A program made the translations under genes and the position numbers. Of a DNA stretch of 64,000 nucleotides, positions 51,055 to 59,768 are shown piece after piece. Numbering within the stretch: position 1 is the stretch's first letter; the number at the start of each line of letters is the position of its first letter. The stretch spans positions 124,001 to 188,000 of the forward strand of contig DASXFD010000093.1 of the NCBI GenBank assembly GCA_036489755.1, written 5' to 3'. Under the pieces are notes generated by a model that was not told the DNA's origin, did not search any database, and saw nothing but the letters and a program-made list of their open reading frames with translations. The DNA is from JABFXX01 sp036489755. Lineage in GTDB: Bacteria > Myxococcota_A > Polyangia > Haliangiales > Haliangiaceae.

Positions 51055-51879
51055 ATGAAGACAATGGTCGTGCTGCTCGGGTTCCTGATTTCTAGCGCCG
51101 CGTTTGCCGAGCCGACCCAGCAGCAGCTCGACGATCGCGCGAAGGAGCTCGAGACCAAGCTCGCCGGTCGCGGGTTCACGATCCTCGTCGAGCCGCCGTT
51201 CGTGGTCGTCGGCGACGCGCCGAACACCAAGAAGATCGCGACTGGCTTCTTGCGAGACAAGCGCACGCTTCTCGAGAAAGACTTCTTCGCGAAGCGTCCC
51301 GACAAGCTCCTCGAGGTCTGGCTGTTCAAGAACGAGAAGGACTTCCGCAAGGGCGCGCACGAGTTCTTCAAAGATCCGCCCGACACGCCGTTCGGCTACT
51401 ACTCGCCCGACGAGAACGCGCTCGTCATGAACGCCAATGGACTAGGAACGTTGTCACACGAGCTGGTCCATCCGTACATGGAAGCGAACTTCCCCGCCGT
51501 GCCGTCGTGGTTCAACGAAGGGCTCGCGTCGCTGTTCGAGTATCCGAGCGAGCGCAAGGGCCACATCATCGGCCTCGTCAACTGGCGCTTGCCTGGCCTC
51601 AAGGCCGAGATCCGGCACGACACGCTGCCGTCGCTCGACAAGCTGCTCGCGACCACGACCGACGAGTTCTACAACGCCGAGTGGGACGCGTACGCGCAGA
51701 CGCGCTACCTCGTCTATTACCTGCAGGAGCACGACTTGCTCCATCCGTTCTTCGAGAAGTTCCAGGCCAGCGTCGCCGACGACCCGACCGGCAAGAAGGC
51801 GCTCGAGAGCGTGCTCGGCGAAGATCTCGAGACGTTCGAGCCGAAGTGGCGCAAATGGGTGATGGCGCTACATCAATAG
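51055..51879 (+). CDS. Secreted zinc metallopeptidase-like protein
   Basis: This 274-residue secreted protein starts with MVVLLGFLISSAAFAEP, a Sec signal cleaved after FA-E. The zinc site reads GTLSHELVHPYMEANF (HExxH) with NEGLASLFEY downstream supplying the third Glu ligand, the gluzincin pattern of DUF1570/peptidase MA proteins. It may be a periplasmic peptidase or a structural relative. The second half is helical with no further catalytic motifs. It has no strong Shine-Dalgarno. It overlaps the convergent threonine dehydratase gene by 12 nt. Confidence 0.78.
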   Translation: MKTMVVLLGFLISSAAFAEPTQQQLDDRAKELETKLAGRGFTILVEPPFVVVGDAPNTKKIATGFLRDKRTLLEKDFFAKRPDKLLEVWLFKNEKDFRKGAHEFFKDPPDTPFGYYSPDENALVMNANGLGTLSHELVHPYMEANFPAVPSWFNEGLASLFEYPSERKGHIIGLVNWRLPGLKAEIRHDTLPSLDKLLATTTDEFYNAEWDAYAQTRYLVYYLQEHDLLHPFFEKFQASVADDPTGKKALESVLGEDLETFEPKWRKWVMALHQ

Positions 51880-52818
51880 GACGCGGCGCAACGTGTCGAT
51901 GTCGATGTTCGAGCCTGACAGCACGACCGCGACGGTCTTGCCGGCGAGCCGATCGCGCAGCGCGATGAGCCCGGCGAGCCCGGCGGCGCCGGCACCTTCG
52001 GCGAGGTTGTGCGTCGTGCGCAAGAGCATGCGGATCGCCGCGGCGATGTCGGGGTCGGGCGCGGTCACGAAGCCGGCGAGACCATCGCGTAACGCCGGCC
52101 ACGTCGCATCGTAGGTCGCGCGCGTCGCGAGCCCGTCGGCGAACGTGTCGGCGGTCGCGATCGTTCGGCGCTCCTTCGCGTGCCACGAGTCGTGGATCGC
52201 CGACGCGCCGGCCGCTTGCACGCCGTAGATCGGGATCGTGCGGTCGCGCCGGGCGACGATCGCGCCGACCGCCTGCGAGCCACCGCCGACCGCGACGACA
52301 CATGCGTCGAGCGCGGCTTGCTCGAAGACCTCCGCCCACAGCGTGGCGGCGCCGGCGATCACGTTCGCATCGTTCGTCGAGTGCGCGACGTGAAGCCCGC
52401 GCTCCGCTGCGAGTCGCGACGCGTGCTGCGCCGCCTCGTCGTAGTCGCGGCCGATCTCGATCAGCTCGGCGCCGAAGCCGACCATCGCGGCGTTCTTTTC
52501 GGGATTGTTGCCGATCGGCACGCAGATCACGACGGGGACGCCGAGCGTCTTGCCGGCCCACGCGAGCCCGGCGCCGTGGTTGCCGCGCGTCGCCGCGATC
52601 ACGCCGCGCCGGCGCTGGTCCGCCGACAGCGCGGTCATCACGCTCATCGCGTTGCGCGCCTTGAACGCGTTCGTCGGCAGGTGATTCTCGTGTTTGACGA
52701 GCACGCGGATGCCTGCCCCGACCTCGGCGTCGAGCGGCGCGTACGAGCGGAGCGGTGTGTGCGTGAGGTACGGCGCGATCCGCGCGCGCGCGGCGACGAC
52801 GTCTTCCCAGGTGATCAC
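51868..52818 (-). CDS. Threonine/serine dehydratase-like PLP enzyme
   Basis: This fold-II PLP enzyme has Lys in LPTNAFKARNAMS, the phosphate-binding VAVGGGSQAVGA and SNDANVIAGAATL. The family catalyses dehydration or racemisation of threonine/serine. The 316-residue length lacks the C-terminal ACT domain of biosynthetic IlvA, so it resembles catabolic or serine-racemase-type enzymes, whose specificity cannot be deduced. GTG 52818 is fixed by a TAGCGT hexamer (52825-52830) 6 nt upstream. Confidence 0.87.
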   Translation of the reverse strand: MITWEDVVAARARIAPYLTHTPLRSYAPLDAEVGAGIRVLVKHENHLPTNAFKARNAMSVMTALSADQRRRGVIAATRGNHGAGLAWAGKTLGVPVVICVPIGNNPEKNAAMVGFGAELIEIGRDYDEAAQHASRLAAERGLHVAHSTNDANVIAGAATLWAEVFEQAALDACVVAVGGGSQAVGAIVARRDRTIPIYGVQAAGASAIHDSWHAKERRTIATADTFADGLATRATYDATWPALRDGLAGFVTAPDPDIAAAIRMLLRTTHNLAEGAGAAGLAGLIALRDRLAGKTVAVVLSGSNIDIDTLRRVLLM

Positions 52819-52863
52819 GCCGCTACGCTACCGCGCGCGGTCGTCCCGAGGCACACTGCGGGT

Positions 52864-53637
52864 GTGGAAGTCTTCTTCCTCATGATGGGGCTGTGGCTCG
52901 TCGTCGCGGTCGCGCTCGGCGTGAGGCGGCCGCGCGTGCTCGGCGGTGCGGCACTTCGCGCGCGGCTCGACGCGGTCTACGGCGAGCCACACGAGCTGGC
53001 GCGCGTGTCGCCGGCCGCGTTCCCCGAGGCCGACCTCGAGTACTACGACCGCGCGCGCGGCGAGCTCGAGGGCAAGGGCTACGCGTGGCTCGCCGACGTC
53101 GAGGATCTGACGCTGTCGCGCATCTATCCGCAGAGCCGCACGTTCATGCGGCTGTTCCTCGATTCGGGCCGCATGATCCGCGCGAACGTCTACCACCTGC
53201 ATCCGCGTGGCGTCGTGATCTCGATGCTGCAGCTCGTGCAGCTCTACCCGCGGCACCTCCACGTCGTCGAGCTGGTCAGCGAGCTCGGCGGCCAGTTCAT
53301 CGTCACGAGCAACACGCACGGCATCGATCGGCTCGAGCCGCCGCCCGAAGCGAAGGTCGAGCGCCTGCCGACCACATCGTCGTTGCTCTCGGTCGTGACT
53401 CGCCACGAATCCCGCATCACGGAGCTGCTGCGCGCTCATCCCGAGCGCGTGCCGACGAGCTACGAAGGCTACGACGACGTGATCGGGTCGATCGCGCGCG
53501 CCCACGTCGCGATGGCGCGCCACCGCCAGAAGGTCGGCGGGCTGTCCCGCGACGAGCTCGAGCGGCTCAAGGGCCGGCCGCTCAACACGACCGAAGAAGC
53601 GTTCCTGCGCGAAGTGCAGGGCAAGAGCGAGACGTAG
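52864..53637 (+). CDS. Membrane-anchored protein of unknown function
   Basis: I do not recognise this 257-residue family. A single N-terminal membrane helix (VFFLMMGLWLVVAVALGV) leads to a soluble alpha/beta domain. GYAWLADVEDLTLSRIYPQS and RANVYHLHPRGVVISMLQLV suggest a two-layer fold. The C-terminal 60 residues are helical (VGGLSRDELERLKGRPL). The stop is directly followed by the TTG start of the next gene, so both are in one operon. A weak CACACT lies 6 nt before the GTG. Confidence 0.6.
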   Translation: MEVFFLMMGLWLVVAVALGVRRPRVLGGAALRARLDAVYGEPHELARVSPAAFPEADLEYYDRARGELEGKGYAWLADVEDLTLSRIYPQSRTFMRLFLDSGRMIRANVYHLHPRGVVISMLQLVQLYPRHLHVVELVSELGGQFIVTSNTHGIDRLEPPPEAKVERLPTTSSLLSVVTRHESRITELLRAHPERVPTSYEGYDDVIGSIARAHVAMARHRQKVGGLSRDELERLKGRPLNTTEEAFLREVQGKSET

Positions 53638-53979
53638 TTGCGCGATCTGGTCGCCGAGCTCCTGAAGAACAAATACGTCGGTTTCACCGATGAGCTGTGC
53701 CGGCTGCTGCTCGCGGACGATCACATGAATCGCTGGGCTGCCGAAGTGAAGCAAGGTAAGCAGCGCCTGCGCCACCAAGGCGACGACGTCTGGCTGCAGC
53801 TGCTCGAAGATGTCGAGACCGCACACACAGACCTGCGCCGCGCCATCGATGAATTCGTGGCAGCAGGGCCGCGTTACACGTCCGCCGTGCTGGAGGACCG
53901 TCGCGCAAAGCTACGCACGGTCATCGTCGACTCTACCGAGCGGCTCGAAGCGATCCCGCGCCGCTACGGAGCGGACTAG
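53638..53979 (+). CDS. Small helical protein, operon partner of the 52864 gene
   Basis: This 113-residue protein is largely helical and charged, with no motif or signal peptide. It starts at TTG 53638 immediately after the upstream TAG (53635-53637). TTG starts are rarely well supported, but the coupling and the length favour a real gene. Its stop TAG abuts the stop of the convergent lipoprotein gene, giving the palindrome TAGCTA at 53977-53982. Function unknown. Confidence 0.5.
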   Translation: MRDLVAELLKNKYVGFTDELCRLLLADDHMNRWAAEVKQGKQRLRHQGDDVWLQLLEDVETAHTDLRRAIDEFVAAGPRYTSAVLEDRRAKLRTVIVDSTERLEAIPRRYGAD

Positions 53980-54504
53980 CTATTCGCAGACCGGCGCGGT
54001 GAACGTGCCGGTGATCTCGATCGTGTCGCCCGAGGCCGACATGCCGGCCGCGTTCACCATGCCGCCGATCCGATCGATCTCGTTCGACGACGTGATGTGC
54101 ACATCGGTCAGCATCAGGTCGCCGTTGACCTGTTTGATGCCGTCGACGGCCATGTGGGCGACCGCCGTGCCCGCGACCGTCGGCGGGTTATTGGGATCGA
54201 TGTTCAAGTCGGCGCCGGCTTGCAGCGTCGCTCGCGCATCGCCGTTCGGCGGCTGGTTTGTAAAGATGTCGATGTCGGCCAGCTCGTTGGCGTTGTTGCT
54301 GAGACAGTCGTAGCCGGAGCCGTTCGAGAAGAACTGCAGCTTCCAGCCGAGCACGGTGGCGCCGGTGGCATCCGAGCCGGTGAACGAGACCGCGCCGGCC
54401 GACATGATGGCAGGGGTGATCCCGGTCAGATCGGCCGGGCCGGTCTGGAACGAGCTGCCGCACGCGGCGACGACGACGACGAGCAGCGATGCAAGACGAC
54501 GCAT
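53980..54504 (-). CDS. Lipoprotein of unknown function
   Basis: This 174-residue predicted lipoprotein has signal MRRLASLLVVVVAACGSS. The rest is beta-rich, with GAVSFTGSDATGATVLGWKL and several Asn-rich loops (LSNNANELADIDIF), and has no family match. The ATG at 54504 is fixed by the signal peptide and a TAGGTT hexamer 7 nt upstream (54512-54517). It diverges from sbcD across 42 nt. Confidence 0.6.
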   Translation of the reverse strand: MRRLASLLVVVVAACGSSFQTGPADLTGITPAIMSAGAVSFTGSDATGATVLGWKLQFFSNGSGYDCLSNNANELADIDIFTNQPPNGDARATLQAGADLNIDPNNPPTVAGTAVAHMAVDGIKQVNGDLMLTDVHITSSNEIDRIGGMVNAAGMSASGDTIEITGTFTAPVCE

Positions 54505-54546
54505 GCCGGGGAACCTATCAGACCCTCGTGGGATCGTACACGCTCG

Positions 54547-55746
54547 ATGCGGCTGCTCCACACGTCCGACTGGCACCTCGGGCACACGCTCAAGGACGTG
54601 TCGCGCGAGCACGAGCACGCCGCCTTTCTCGCGTGGTTGCGCGATACGTGCACGCGCGAGGCACCCGACGTGGTCGTCGTCACGGGCGACGTGTTCGACA
54701 GCGCGACTCCCCCCGCGAGCGCCGAAAAGCTCTGGTTCGAGTGGCTCGCGTCGGTGCGGCGGGCGCGCCCGGGCATGGATATCGTCGCGATCGCCGGCAA
54801 CCACGACTCGCCGCAGCGGCTCGGCGCGACCTCGTCGCTGTTGCGCGAGCTCGGCGTCCACGTCGTCGGCGGCTTGCCACGCTGCACCGGCGGGGCGCTC
54901 GACCTCGATCGCATCCTGATCTCGGTCGCCGGCGGGTCGGGCCTGGTCGCGGCCGTGCCGTTCCTGCGGCCGATCGACGTCGATTCGAGCTGCGACGATC
55001 CGCTCGCCGCGATCTACGGGGAGGTGCTCGAAGAGGCCCGCCGTCGGCGCGCGCCGGATCAGGCGCTGATCGCGCTCGGCCACCTCTATCTGGCGGGCGC
55101 CGATCCGTCGCTGGTCAGCGAGCGGCGGATCGCGATCGGCGGCCAGGAATCGGCCTCGGCGCGGATATTTCCACCCGACATCGACTACGTCGCGCTCGGC
55201 CACATGCACCGCGCGCAACGAGTGGGCCGCGACTCGATCCGCTATGCGGGGGCCCCGCTCGCGCTCGCGCTCGACGAGGCGAGCTATCGCCATCAGATCG
55301 CGATCGTCGACTTCGACGGCGGCCGCCTGCGCGAGATCCGCGGCGTGGCCGTGCCGCAGGCGATCGAGATCGTGCGGATCGCCGGCACCCTCGACGAAGT
55401 GCTCGACGCGATCGGCAAGCTCCCCGAGGAGATCGTGGACGACCGCGCGCGGCCGTATCTGGATCTGCAGGTCGAGCTCGAGCGCCCGGAGCCCAAGCTG
55501 CGCACGCGACTCGAGGTCGCGCTCGACGGCAAGCGGCCGCGCCTCGTGCAGCTTCGCGTCGCGACGACCGGCGATGGCGCCGTGCTCGCCGAGCGCGTGC
55601 ATGCGCGCCGGCTCGCCGAGCTCGATCCGCGCGACGTGTTCTTGCAACTGTGGGCACGCAGCCACGCGGAGCCGCCGACTGCGGCCGTGACCGGCGCGTT
55701 CGATCGCTTGCTCGCCGACGTGCGCGGGGATGGCGACGTGTCGTGA
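54547..55746 (+). CDS. sbcD: SbcD exonuclease subunit
   Basis: SbcD is the Mre11-type manganese nuclease of the SbcCD complex, which opens hairpins and trims DNA ends. The 399-residue protein has metal motifs in order: LLHTSDWHLGHTLK, VVVTGDVFDSATP, AIAGNHDSPQRLG, LIALGHLYLAGAD and VALGHMHRAQ. It overlaps sbcC by 4 nt (GTGA). Its length fits SbcD rather than archaeal Mre11. No other nuclease gene is nearby. Confidence 0.93.
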   Translation: MRLLHTSDWHLGHTLKDVSREHEHAAFLAWLRDTCTREAPDVVVVTGDVFDSATPPASAEKLWFEWLASVRRARPGMDIVAIAGNHDSPQRLGATSSLLRELGVHVVGGLPRCTGGALDLDRILISVAGGSGLVAAVPFLRPIDVDSSCDDPLAAIYGEVLEEARRRRAPDQALIALGHLYLAGADPSLVSERRIAIGGQESASARIFPPDIDYVALGHMHRAQRVGRDSIRYAGAPLALALDEASYRHQIAIVDFDGGRLREIRGVAVPQAIEIVRIAGTLDEVLDAIGKLPEEIVDDRARPYLDLQVELERPEPKLRTRLEVALDGKRPRLVQLRVATTGDGAVLAERVHARRLAELDPRDVFLQLWARSHAEPPTAAVTGAFDRLLADVRGDGDVS

Positions 55747-58700
55747 AGATCCTCGCGATCCGCGGCTGCAACCTGGCGAGCCTCGCCGGCGAGTTCGAGA
55801 TCGATCTCGCGCACGGCCCGCTCGGCGACGCCGGCGTGTTCGCGATCGTCGGGCCGACGGGCGCCGGCAAGAGCACGCTGCTCGACGCGATGTGCGCCGC
55901 ACTGTTCGATCGCACGCCACGGCTCGCGAATCACAGCCCGTTCAAGGTCGGCCGCAGTGACGACGATCCGGCCACGCTCGGCACGCAAGACGTACGCACG
56001 CTGCTCCGCCGCGGCGCCGCGCACGGGTTCGCCGAGGTCGACTTCGAGAGCGGCGATCGCCGGCGCTATCGCGCGCGTTGGGCCGTGCGGCGCGCACGTA
56101 ACGCGAGCGACGGTGCGATGCAGGACGTCCAGGTGTCGCTGGTCGCGCTCGACGGCGAAGCGCGGATCGCCGAGCGGCTCGGCGGCACCAAGACCGAGAC
56201 GCTCAAGGCGATCCACGAGCGGCTCGGCCTGACGTTCGATCAGTTCCGGCGCTCGGCGCTGCTCGCGCAGGGCGATTTCGCCGCGTTCCTGCGCGCCGAC
56301 GGCAAGGATCGCAGCGAGCTGCTCGAGCGAATGACCGGCACCGAGATCTACTCGCGGCTGTCGGTCGCCGCGCACCAGCGCGCCGCGCTCGCCGAACAGA
56401 AGTTGCGCGAGGAGCACGGTCTCGCGCTCGCGATCGGCGTGCTCGCCGACGACGCGCGCGCCAACGCCGCCGCCGAGCTCGAGCTCGCACACGTCGCGCG
56501 GGATGCGGCACGGGCTCGGCTGGCGCACGCCGAAGAGCTCGCGCGTTGGCGGCGCGAAGCCGAGCGTCGCGCCGGCGAGCTCGCACAAGCCGACGTCGCG
56601 ATGCGCGCCGCCGACGCCGACGCCGCGGCCGCCGAGCCGCTGCGGGCCGAGCTCGAGCTGGTCCGTCGGGCCGAAGCGCTGCGCGGCGTGTGGGACGAGG
56701 CAGCGCGGCAAACCGCGCAGCTCGCGGTCGCGCGCGCCAAGCTCGCGCAGGCCACCGACGCCGCCGCCCACGCAGCGGCCAAGCACGACGAGCTCGCCGC
56801 GGCACGCGATCGGCTCGACCAGCTCGCCGCGCCGATCCGCGAAGCGCGTCAGGTGGCCGGCGCGGTCGCCGTCACGGCTGGAGTCGGCGCGATCGAAGCG
56901 CGTGCGCTCGCCGCTCAGCCGGCCGCCGCGTGGCTGCTCGCGCGCCGGCCGCTCGCACCCGAGATCGCGACCTGGCGCGAGCTCGACGGCAAGTTCGCGC
57001 AGCACGCGTCGCTCGCCGACGCGATCGCCGCCGCCGACCGCGTGGTCGCGGATCTCGCGACGCGCGGGCGCGCGCTCGCCCGCAAGCGCGAAGCCGTCGT
57101 CGCCGATCATCGCGCCGCGATCGCCGCGCACGCGACCGCGGCGAGCGAGGCAGCCGCGTTTCATCAGCGGCGCGGCTTGTCGCTCGACGTGGCGCGGCGC
57201 GGCGAGGACGAGGCCCGCGCGCGCCTGGCCGAGCTCGAGCGACTCGTCGCGACGGCGGCCACCGCGCGCGATGCAGCTCGTGCGCGCGGCGCGATCGACG
57301 AGCAGCTCGGTGAGGTCGAGAACGCGGCGGCCGGCATCGGCGAGCGCCGCGTCGCGGTCGTCACCGAGCTCGATGGCGCGCGCGTGCTGCGCGCCGAACG
57401 CGAGCGCGCACTCGCCGAGCTGCGCCGTGCCGCCGGCTACGATCATGCGCGCGCCGAGCTCGTCGCCGGCGAGCCGTGCCCGCTGTGCGGCGCGACCGAG
57501 CATCCGTTGCGCGACCGCGGTGCGATCGACGCGCTCGTCGCGAGCGCCGAAACCAAGCTCGCCGAGGTCGCAGCGTTCATCGACGCGCAGGTCACCGAGC
57601 TCGCGCAGCTCGACGCGCGCGATCGCACGCACGCCGCCGAGGCCGTGCGGCTCGCGAACGTGCGCGCCACCACCGACGCGAGCATCGAAGCCGCCGCGAA
57701 GGCGTGGCGCGACCAGCTCGCCGCGCTCGGCGAGCTCGTGCTCGTCGGGGATGCGGCATCGCCGGAAGCCGAGCGGCTCGCCGCCGAGCGCGGCGATGCG
57801 GCACGCGGCAAGCTCGATGCCGCGCGCGCCGCACGCAGCCAGGCCGAAGCCGCCGCGAAAGCCGTCGCCGAAGCGCAGGCGCGCGTGCAGATCTGCGCGG
57901 CCGAGGTCGAGCATCACGCGTCATCGTTGCGCGAGCTCGACGGCGAGCTTGCCGCGCTCGTCGCGACCGTCGAACGCACGCGCGGCGAACAAGCCGGTCG
58001 CGCCGAGCGGCTCGCGGAGCTCGGCCGCGAGCTCGCCGAGGCCGACGCGCGCTGGAGTCTGCCGGCCGGTTGCGACGCACGCCCGGCGATCGCGGAGCTC
58101 GCCGCGACGTGGGGTCGTCACGCGGCCGAGGTCGCGAGCGTCGACGCCGCGGTGGCCGGCGCGCTCGCCGCTAGTGCGCGCGAGGTCGCCACCGCCGCAC
58201 GGCAGACCGCCGAAGCCGATGCCCGCCGAGCCGGGCTCGCCGACGAAGCGCGCGACCGCGCCGGTGAGCTTGCCGCGGCGGCCGACGCGCTCGCGACCGC
58301 GCGCATCGCAGCCGGTTTCGACGGCCGGGACCTGCGCCCGGCCGGCAGCGCCGCCGAAGGGCGGCGCGGTGAATTCGACGGCCGGGACCTGTGCCCGGCC
58401 GGCAGCGCCGCCGAAGGGCGGCGCGGTGAAAACGAGGCGGATCCGCTCGCCCGCCTGCTCGCCGACGGCCCGGGCAAGATCGACGCGCTCGCCGACGAGC
58501 TCGCCCGCATCGCGCGCGCTCGCGATCGCGCGCACGCGTTGGTCCGCGAGCATGCGCGGCTCGTCGACGACCACGCGCGGTTGCGGCCGAGCGATGCCGC
58601 CGGCGACGCGGACCACGCACCGCTCGACGAGCTCGCCGCCGCCGTGTCGCGCGCCGTCGATGCCACCGCTCGGCTCGCCGCGACGCTCGCCGCCGACGAC

Positions 58701-59291
58701 GATGCGCGCATCCGCCGCGCCGGCGCGCTCGCCCGCGTCGCAGCATCCGAGCAGGCCGCCGAGCTCGATCGCGTGCTCGGCCAGGTGATCGGCTCGCACG
58801 ACGGCAAGCTGTTCCGCAGCTTCGCGCAAAGCCTCACGCTCGACGGCTTGCTCGACGTCGCGAACTCGCACCTCGACGAGCTCGCGCCGCGCTACCAACT
58901 CGAGCGAGTTCCGAAGCACGACCTCGAGCTGCAGGTCGTCGATCGCGACCTGGGCGGCGACTTCGGCGGCGGCGTGCGCTCGGTGCAAAGCCTGTCGGGC
59001 GGCGAGACCTTCTTGGTGTCGCTCGCGCTCGCGCTCGGCGTGTCGTCGATGTCGGCGCACGACGTCCGCGTGCGCACGCTGCTCATCGACGAAGGCTTCG
59101 GCACGCTCGACCCGGCGACGCTCGATGCCGCGCTCGCCGTCCTCGACGATCTGCAGGCGACCGGCCGTCAGGTCGGCGTGATCTCGCACGTCCCCGCGCT
59201 GCTCGATCGCGTGAAGGCCCACGTGCGCGTCGCGCCGCGCGGCGGCGGCCGCAGCGAAGTGCTCGTGCCGGCGCACCGCAGCTGGTCGTGA
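55743..59291 (+). CDS. sbcC: SbcC ATPase of the SbcCD nuclease
   Basis: This 1182-residue Rad50-type ATPase has the Walker A GPTGAGKST near residue 37, two long Ala/Arg/Glu-rich coiled-coil arms, a zinc hook GEPCPLCGATEHP (Cys579, Cys582), and near the C-terminus the ABC signature SLSGGETFLVSLALALG and Walker B LLIDEGFGTLD. It holds DNA ends for SbcD. Residues 859-896, in the returning coiled coil, are an in-frame doubled 19-residue unit (see the repeat at 58317-58430), which is foreign to SbcC and rich in Gly/Pro/Arg, so it would break the coil locally. GTG 55743 overlaps the sbcD stop. Confidence 0.95.
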   Translation: MKILAIRGCNLASLAGEFEIDLAHGPLGDAGVFAIVGPTGAGKSTLLDAMCAALFDRTPRLANHSPFKVGRSDDDPATLGTQDVRTLLRRGAAHGFAEVDFESGDRRRYRARWAVRRARNASDGAMQDVQVSLVALDGEARIAERLGGTKTETLKAIHERLGLTFDQFRRSALLAQGDFAAFLRADGKDRSELLERMTGTEIYSRLSVAAHQRAALAEQKLREEHGLALAIGVLADDARANAAAELELAHVARDAARARLAHAEELARWRREAERRAGELAQADVAMRAADADAAAAEPLRAELELVRRAEALRGVWDEAARQTAQLAVARAKLAQATDAAAHAAAKHDELAAARDRLDQLAAPIREARQVAGAVAVTAGVGAIEARALAAQPAAAWLLARRPLAPEIATWRELDGKFAQHASLADAIAAADRVVADLATRGRALARKREAVVADHRAAIAAHATAASEAAAFHQRRGLSLDVARRGEDEARARLAELERLVATAATARDAARARGAIDEQLGEVENAAAGIGERRVAVVTELDGARVLRAERERALAELRRAAGYDHARAELVAGEPCPLCGATEHPLRDRGAIDALVASAETKLAEVAAFIDAQVTELAQLDARDRTHAAEAVRLANVRATTDASIEAAAKAWRDQLAALGELVLVGDAASPEAERLAAERGDAARGKLDAARAARSQAEAAAKAVAEAQARVQICAAEVEHHASSLRELDGELAALVATVERTRGEQAGRAERLAELGRELAEADARWSLPAGCDARPAIAELAATWGRHAAEVASVDAAVAGALAASAREVATAARQTAEADARRAGLADEARDRAGELAAAADALATARIAAGFDGRDLRPAGSAAEGRRGEFDGRDLCPAGSAAEGRRGENEADPLARLLADGPGKIDALADELARIARARDRAHALVREHARLVDDHARLRPSDAAGDADHAPLDELAAAVSRAVDATARLAATLAADDDARIRRAGALARVAASEQAAELDRVLGQVIGSHDGKLFRSFAQSLTLDGLLDVANSHLDELAPRYQLERVPKHDLELQVVDRDLGGDFGGGVRSVQSLSGGETFLVSLALALGVSSMSAHDVRVRTLLIDEGFGTLDPATLDAALAVLDDLQATGRQVGVISHVPALLDRVKAHVRVAPRGGGRSEVLVPAHRSWS
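58317..58430 (+). repeat. Two tandem 57-bp copies, palindromic, inside sbcC
   Basis: Two consecutive 57-bp copies (58317-58373 and 58374-58430) differ by one base only (CGC at 58335 versus TGC at 58392). Each encodes a 19-residue unit that starts FDGRDLRPAG and ends AEGRRGE. Each carries two perfect hairpins. The first is CGGCCGGG/CCCGGCCG (58322-58329/58337-58344), and the second is GCGCCGCC/GGCGGCGC (58348-58355/58360-58367), with the same structures in copy two. The in-frame palindromic design resembles protein-coding palindromic elements (RPE-like). Confidence 0.8.
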
Positions 59292-59768
59292 CTAGCCTTG
59301 ATCGTACGCGAGGTGCGCGAGCACGCCGTCCGCGTGCCACATCACGCCCCAATGGTTGACGTCGCTGTCGGGCTCGAACCAGATCGGATTGCCGTGCGCG
59401 TACGCCGGCTGGAGCTCGCGGCGCGCGTCGGCAACGAACGTGACGAGCGCGGCGGCGAACGGCGCACTCTCGTCGGCACCGACGAGCAACTCGAGCTCTT
59501 CGCGCCACGCGCCGGCTGCCGCCGCCGGCGCGACGTAACCACACTGCGACACGATGCGCAGCGCTTCCGCGTGATCCGCCTCGATCGCGATCGCGATGTG
59601 ATCGAAGATGCCGATGCCACCGCTGAAGAAGCGCATGTCGTAGCGCGCGGCCGGTGGCGCCGACGGCAGCTTCAAGAAGCGCGCGACCAACGCGAGGCCT
59701 TCGTCGCGCTGCGCGTCATCGTGGTGGAATCGTCGCTCCTTGCCGTCGTACGGGTGGAGCTCGCTCAC
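59292..59768 (-). CDS. Hypothetical cytoplasmic protein, downstream of the BNR gene
   Basis: This 158-residue protein has no signal peptide and no motif I can assign. It is Asp/His/Trp-containing with conserved-looking HPYDGKERRFHHDD at the start and DVNHWGVMWHADG near the end. It begins at GTG 59768, overlapping the BNR gene's stop (GTGA), so it is translated with that gene. Its stop abuts sbcC's stop. Function unknown. Confidence 0.6.
   Translation of the reverse strand: MSELHPYDGKERRFHHDDAQRDEGLALVARFLKLPSAPPAARYDMRFFSGGIGIFDHIAIAIEADHAEALRIVSQCGYVAPAAAAGAWREELELLVGADESAPFAAALVTFVADARRELQPAYAHGNPIWFEPDSDVNHWGVMWHADGVLAHLAYDQG

Noticed and set aside
55293..57917. 874-codon open frame on the minus strand opposite sbcD/sbcC
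   Set aside because: Mirrors SbcC codon bias, Arg/Ala/Gly-rich, no recognisable domain. Start and stop have no support.
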